Below are positions 6,497 through 7,906 of a stretch of 7,906 bases of DNA, in pieces (position 1 is the stretch's first letter; the number at the start of each line of letters is the position of its first letter). Source of the stretch: Alphaproteobacteria bacterium (GTDB lineage: Bacteria; Pseudomonadota; Alphaproteobacteria; Rickettsiales; UBA8987); NCBI GenBank assembly GCA_003531345.1, contig DQGZ01000198.1, positions 1 to 7,906 on the forward strand. Reading direction: 5' to 3'. The notes below the pieces were generated by a model. That model was not told the DNA's origin. It saw only the letters and a program-made list of their open reading frames with translations, and did not search any database. Made by a program: the position numbers and the translations under genes.

Positions 6497-6612
6497 AGCT
6501 CAAGACCTTTAAAAGCCTGTATTCTAGCGATAAGACGGCATTTATAATAAAAAACTTTGCTTTTTACTGCCGAGTTTCCAAATAATATTTTAAACTTGTG
6601 CTTTTTTACAAC
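6497..6612. other. intergenic region between queA and the histidine kinase
   Basis: This is a 116-bp AT-rich gap, with both flanking genes on the minus strand. It holds the kinase ribosome binding site (AAAGG on the minus strand, about 8 nt before the GTG) and the hairpin at 6536-6572. TATTAT/TATAAA runs on the minus strand could serve as a -10 for the kinase, but no -35 is convincing. I see no small ORF or RNA gene in it. Confidence 0.5.
6536..6572 (-). terminator. weak imperfect hairpin downstream of queA, possible terminator
   Basis: On the plus strand CGGCA (6536-6540) pairs with TGCCG (6568-6572), and inside it TAAAAA (6548-6553) pairs with TTTTTA (6561-6566), leaving a 7-nt loop. A 7-nt bulge on one side weakens the fold. 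On the minus strand it begins about 40 nt after the queA TGA and contains a T run. A poorly stable terminator or a leader structure of the kinase mRNA are both possible. Confidence 0.3.
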
Positions 6613-7659
6613 TCATAGCTTTTTTAGAAGGCAAGCATCACCATATGAATAAAATCTTACCTTATTCTTTATAGCATGTTCATAAAGGTTTTTTATATTT
6701 TCTAACCCCGAAAAAGCAGAAATAAGCATTAACAAGGTTGATTTTGGTAAGTGAAAATTTGTTATAAGCTTATCTACTATTTTAAATTTATACCCTGGAT
6801 ATATAAAAATATCCGTATATTTGGTTTGGGGGGTTAAAATTCCGTCAGTATCAGCGCAGGATTCCAGAGCCCTTAATGAGGTAGTGCCAACACAAATTAT
6901 TTTTTTCCCAGCCCCTTTGGCTTTATTTATTACCTCAGATGTTTCCCGTGAAACATTTATCAATTCTGAGTGCATTTTATGATCTTTGATACTTTCTGTT
7001 TTCACTGGCAGAAAAGTTCCTGCACCAACGTTTAGCGTAACATAGCTAAGCTTTACCCCCCTATTCTGTAGCCGTTCCATTAAACTTGGTGTAAAATGCA
7101 GACCAGCCGTTGGTGCCGCAACCGAGCCTTCATTTTTTGCATATATTGTTTGGTAATTATGCTTATCCTCCTCTTTAAGACCTCTCTTTTTTAAAATATA
7201 GAGGGGTATTGGTGTTAATCCATAATTATTAAGCTTGTTCAGTAAAACCTCTGAGCTGCCAATGAATTCAATAGTTATTACCCCGTCTTCATTTACTTTA
7301 TTTATTATAAATTTAAGCTCTTTATTTATTTCAATAACCGCCCCCTTGCAGGCTACTTTTCTTGGGCGACCCAATATATCAAGATTCTGTGTCTCACCCT
7401 GCTGAAAATCATATCTTATAAGGTTAAATTGAAATTTTTTTTCACCTATTTTACCTATCAAATAGCTTGGAACTACCTTACTATCGTTGAAAATAATTAC
7501 ATCACCTTCATCAAAAAATTCATCTATCTCAGAAAATATCCTTTCATTGACCTTATTATTCTCATCAAAATATAGTAACCTCGATGAGTCTCTCGGGTTG
7601 GCAGGAGTATCTGCTATCAACTCATTTGGTAGGTCAAAGTTAAAATCATTGATTTTCAT
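6613..7659 (-). CDS. queA: S-adenosylmethionine:tRNA ribosyltransferase-isomerase QueA
   Basis: QueA transfers and isomerises the ribosyl moiety of SAM onto 7-aminomethyl-7-deazaguanine at G34, giving epoxyqueuosine in tRNAs for Asp, Asn, His and Tyr. The 348 residues are normal length. Visible signatures: MKINDFNFDLPNELIADTPA at the start, PRDSSRLL (22-29), FNDSKVVPSYLIGKI, GSVAAPTAGLHFT (178-190), LNVGAGTFLPV (209-219), MHSE (229-232), VGTTSLRALE (257-266), FIYPGYKF, ITNFHLPKSTLLMLISAFSG, and the terminal RFYSYGDACLL. I chose ATG at 7659-7657 because it coincides with the family N-terminus; an in-frame GTG eight codons upstream would add a non-homologous leader. It overlaps the preceding gene by 14 bp, so translation is probably coupled. 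A near-perfect parS site encodes residues V236-T240. Only a weak purine stretch (AGAGA) precedes the ATG. Confidence 0.97.
   Translation of the reverse strand: MKINDFNFDLPNELIADTPANPRDSSRLLYFDENNKVNERIFSEIDEFFDEGDVIIFNDSKVVPSYLIGKIGEKKFQFNLIRYDFQQGETQNLDILGRPRKVACKGAVIEINKELKFIINKVNEDGVITIEFIGSSEVLLNKLNNYGLTPIPLYILKKRGLKEEDKHNYQTIYAKNEGSVAAPTAGLHFTPSLMERLQNRGVKLSYVTLNVGAGTFLPVKTESIKDHKMHSELINVSRETSEVINKAKGAGKKIICVGTTSLRALESCADTDGILTPQTKYTDIFIYPGYKFKIVDKLITNFHLPKSTLLMLISAFSGLENIKNLYEHAIKNKVRFYSYGDACLLKKL
6940..6955. other. parS: near-perfect parS-like site inside queA
   Basis: The plus strand reads TGTTTCCCGTGAAACA, 15 of 16 bases identical to the parS consensus; the sole difference is C for A at position 7 (base 6946), which breaks one base pair of the palindrome. 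It encodes V236-S-R-E-T240 of QueA in the same frame as the mnmE site. ParB generally tolerates some single substitutions in parS, so this is a plausible weaker site. Its occupancy is not shown by the sequence. Confidence 0.6.
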
Positions 7660-7906
7660 TTTTATAAATCTCTGGAAAGTCACTAATTATGTTGCTATTT
7701 GGGTAGTTTTTTATTTTATTTAATGTGTCTTCCTGTTTAAAGGTCCAGTAATATTTTACTATTTCTGAGTTATTTATTCTTTCAAGCTCACATTCTTTAT
7801 TAGGAATAAAAATACTATTACCAATTTTCTTTTGTAACTTTATCAAATACTCTTCATAGGAATTTTCTTTTAACTCACTGAATAATATTCCTATTTTAAT
7901 GTCTTT
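7646..7906 (-). CDS. 3' part of an unidentified protein gene (5' end beyond window)
   Basis: The minus-strand frame is open from the right edge (base 7906) to TGA at 7648-7646, giving 86 residues with no start needed in view. A TTG at 7846 lies inside this open frame and need not be the start. The peptide is rich in Lys, Glu, Asn and Ile (for example KENSYEEYLIKLQKKIGNS and EIVKYYWTFKQED) and has no transmembrane segment or motif that I recognise. The stop overlaps the queA start by 14 bp, the arrangement of co-transcribed genes, which supports it being real coding sequence. I cannot name a family. Confidence 0.55.
   Translation of the reverse strand, partial: KDIKIGILFSELKENSYEEYLIKLQKKIGNSIFIPNKECELERINNSEIVKYYWTFKQEDTLNKIKNYPNSNIISDFPEIYKNENQ

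Noticed and set aside
7660..7683. In-frame GTG at 7683 as a longer queA start, adding eight residues (MTFQRFIK)
   Set aside because: The QueA family begins at the MKINDFNFDL block, and the extension would lengthen the overlap with the upstream gene to 38 bp; the ATG at 7659 fits better.

Overview
The window is AT-rich bacterial chromosome, probably from a low-GC alphaproteobacterium. The evidence is a mitochondrial/alphaproteobacterial-type pyruvate dehydrogenase E1 beta without a fused lipoyl domain, the style of the MnmE and QueA proteins, and a perfect chromosomal ParB-binding site (parS). The low GC and a pdhB standing apart from pdhA and pdhC recall the Rickettsiales. The intact pyrimidine gene carA and the membrane sensor kinase argue against an extremely reduced genome. 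The order-level guess is inference. I see no mobile element, CRISPR array, rRNA or tRNA.

Layout. 1-147 (+): the last 48 codons of an unidentified gene. 144-1721 (-): mnmE followed directly by a small DUF167/YggU gene, convergent with the first fragment and sharing its stop-codon bases. 1722-1837: a divergent promoter region with a perfect 12-bp inverted repeat whose two arms each carry a TATAAT hexamer, one per strand. 1838-4014 (+): pdhB then carA, 2 bp apart. 4024-6496 (-): a two-component pair, sensor kinase first, then a response regulator whose output domain is an RsbW-like GHKL ATPase; it converges on carA. 6497-6612: a short gap with a weak hairpin. 6613-7659 (-): queA, overlapping by 14 bp an unidentified gene that runs off the right edge.

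How the genes fit together. They are mostly core housekeeping: two enzymes that modify the tRNA wobble position 34 (MnmE on U34, QueA on G34/queuosine), one subunit each of pyruvate dehydrogenase and carbamoyl-phosphate synthetase, and a signalling module of unknown stimulus.

The most striking signals are DNA-level. A perfect 16-bp parS lies inside mnmE and a 15/16 copy lies inside queA about 6.2 kb away. Both encode the same peptide, Val-Ser-Arg-Glu-Thr, in the same frame. This suggests that the window belongs to the origin-proximal centromere region bound by ParB. The second point of interest is the response regulator: its ATPase domain keeps the ATP-binding Asn but has Ala where the catalytic Glu of this family is expected.
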